Source: Agelaius tricolor | Taxonomy: Eukaryota; Chordata; Aves; Passeriformes; Icteridae | NCBI GenBank assembly: GCA_023055355.1 | Contig: JALJCS010000001.1 | Span: forward strand, 24,117,881 to 24,181,880 | Reading direction: 5' to 3' | Length of the DNA stretch: 64,000 bases | Shown: piece after piece, positions 63,909 through 64,000 of the stretch | How the letters are laid out: each line of letters begins with the position of its first letter | Numbering within the stretch: position 1 is the stretch's first letter | Notes under the pieces: generated by a model | Databases searched by the model: none | What the model saw: the letters and a program-made list of their open reading frames with translations, nothing else | What the model was told of the DNA's origin: nothing | Made by a program: the position numbers and the translations under genes

Positions 63909-64000
63909 TGCCTCAATCTACTGTACTGTATGTAAACTTAAACTTGGGTTATTTTTTCCAGAAAGTACTGAGGTTGTTCCAGTGTCTCCCAGGGAAGGGT
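63881..64000. other. Downstream flank of PKDCC
   Basis: GT-rich sequence after the polyadenylation signals, then ordinary AT-rich DNA to the window edge. One further AATAAA lies at 63903. Confidence 0.6.

Noticed and set aside
1..64000. CRISPR arrays, bacterial operons, prophage or tRNA/rRNA genes
   Set aside because: None is present. The window is vertebrate nuclear DNA, and the only regular array is the intron 5 minisatellite.

Overview
The window looks like bird nuclear DNA. Three or four degraded LINE fragments have the typical 3' end of avian CR1 elements, and one solo LTR resembles the avian ERVL-type class. No mammalian-type SINE or L1 is visible. Only one protein-coding gene can be supported: a complete plus-strand copy of PKDCC (also called VLK), which encodes a secreted-pathway tyrosine kinase. 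All seven coding exons are joined by GT-AG introns in consistent phase. Together they make 1494 nt of CDS, or 497 residues, close to the roughly 493 residues I recall for the human protein.

Layout. Positions 1 to about 24.7 kb are AT-rich intergenic DNA with no supportable gene. This part holds CR1 relics (about 5.07 kb and 9.73-10.03 kb), an antisense fossil of a LINE reverse transcriptase (about 22.4-22.8 kb), small duplications, and several stretches that look like conserved non-coding DNA, the best at 7.41-7.92 kb. From about 24.7 to 31.7 kb the base composition changes sharply to GC- and CpG-rich. A first CpG-rich block (24.7-26.8 kb) carries no gene. A second (27.2-29.5 kb) contains the PKDCC promoter and exon 1, with two inverted ZNF143-like sites upstream. 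Smaller CpG-rich blocks follow inside intron 1.

Intron 1 runs from 28699 to 42626 and contains a (TTCC)n microsatellite, a CR1 relic, an (ATT)n microsatellite and an antisense LTR that stops just before exon 2. Exons 2 to 5 lie at 42.6-50.9 kb. Intron 5 (50921-60879) contains a nine-copy minisatellite with a unit of about 41 bp. Exons 6 and 7 lie at 60.9-62.7 kb, followed by a 3' UTR of about 1.2 kb that ends at a cluster of AATAAA signals near 63.85 kb.

In mammals PKDCC lies beside a gene desert that separates it from SLC8A1, with EML4 on its other side. The gene-free 25 kb upstream here fits that arrangement, but neither neighbour is in the window. I found no clearly new biological system. 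The most useful leads are the paired promoter motif, the LTR next to exon 2, the minisatellite with a hairpin in each unit, and the candidate regulatory elements. Family and conservation statements rest on recognition by eye; no alignment was run.
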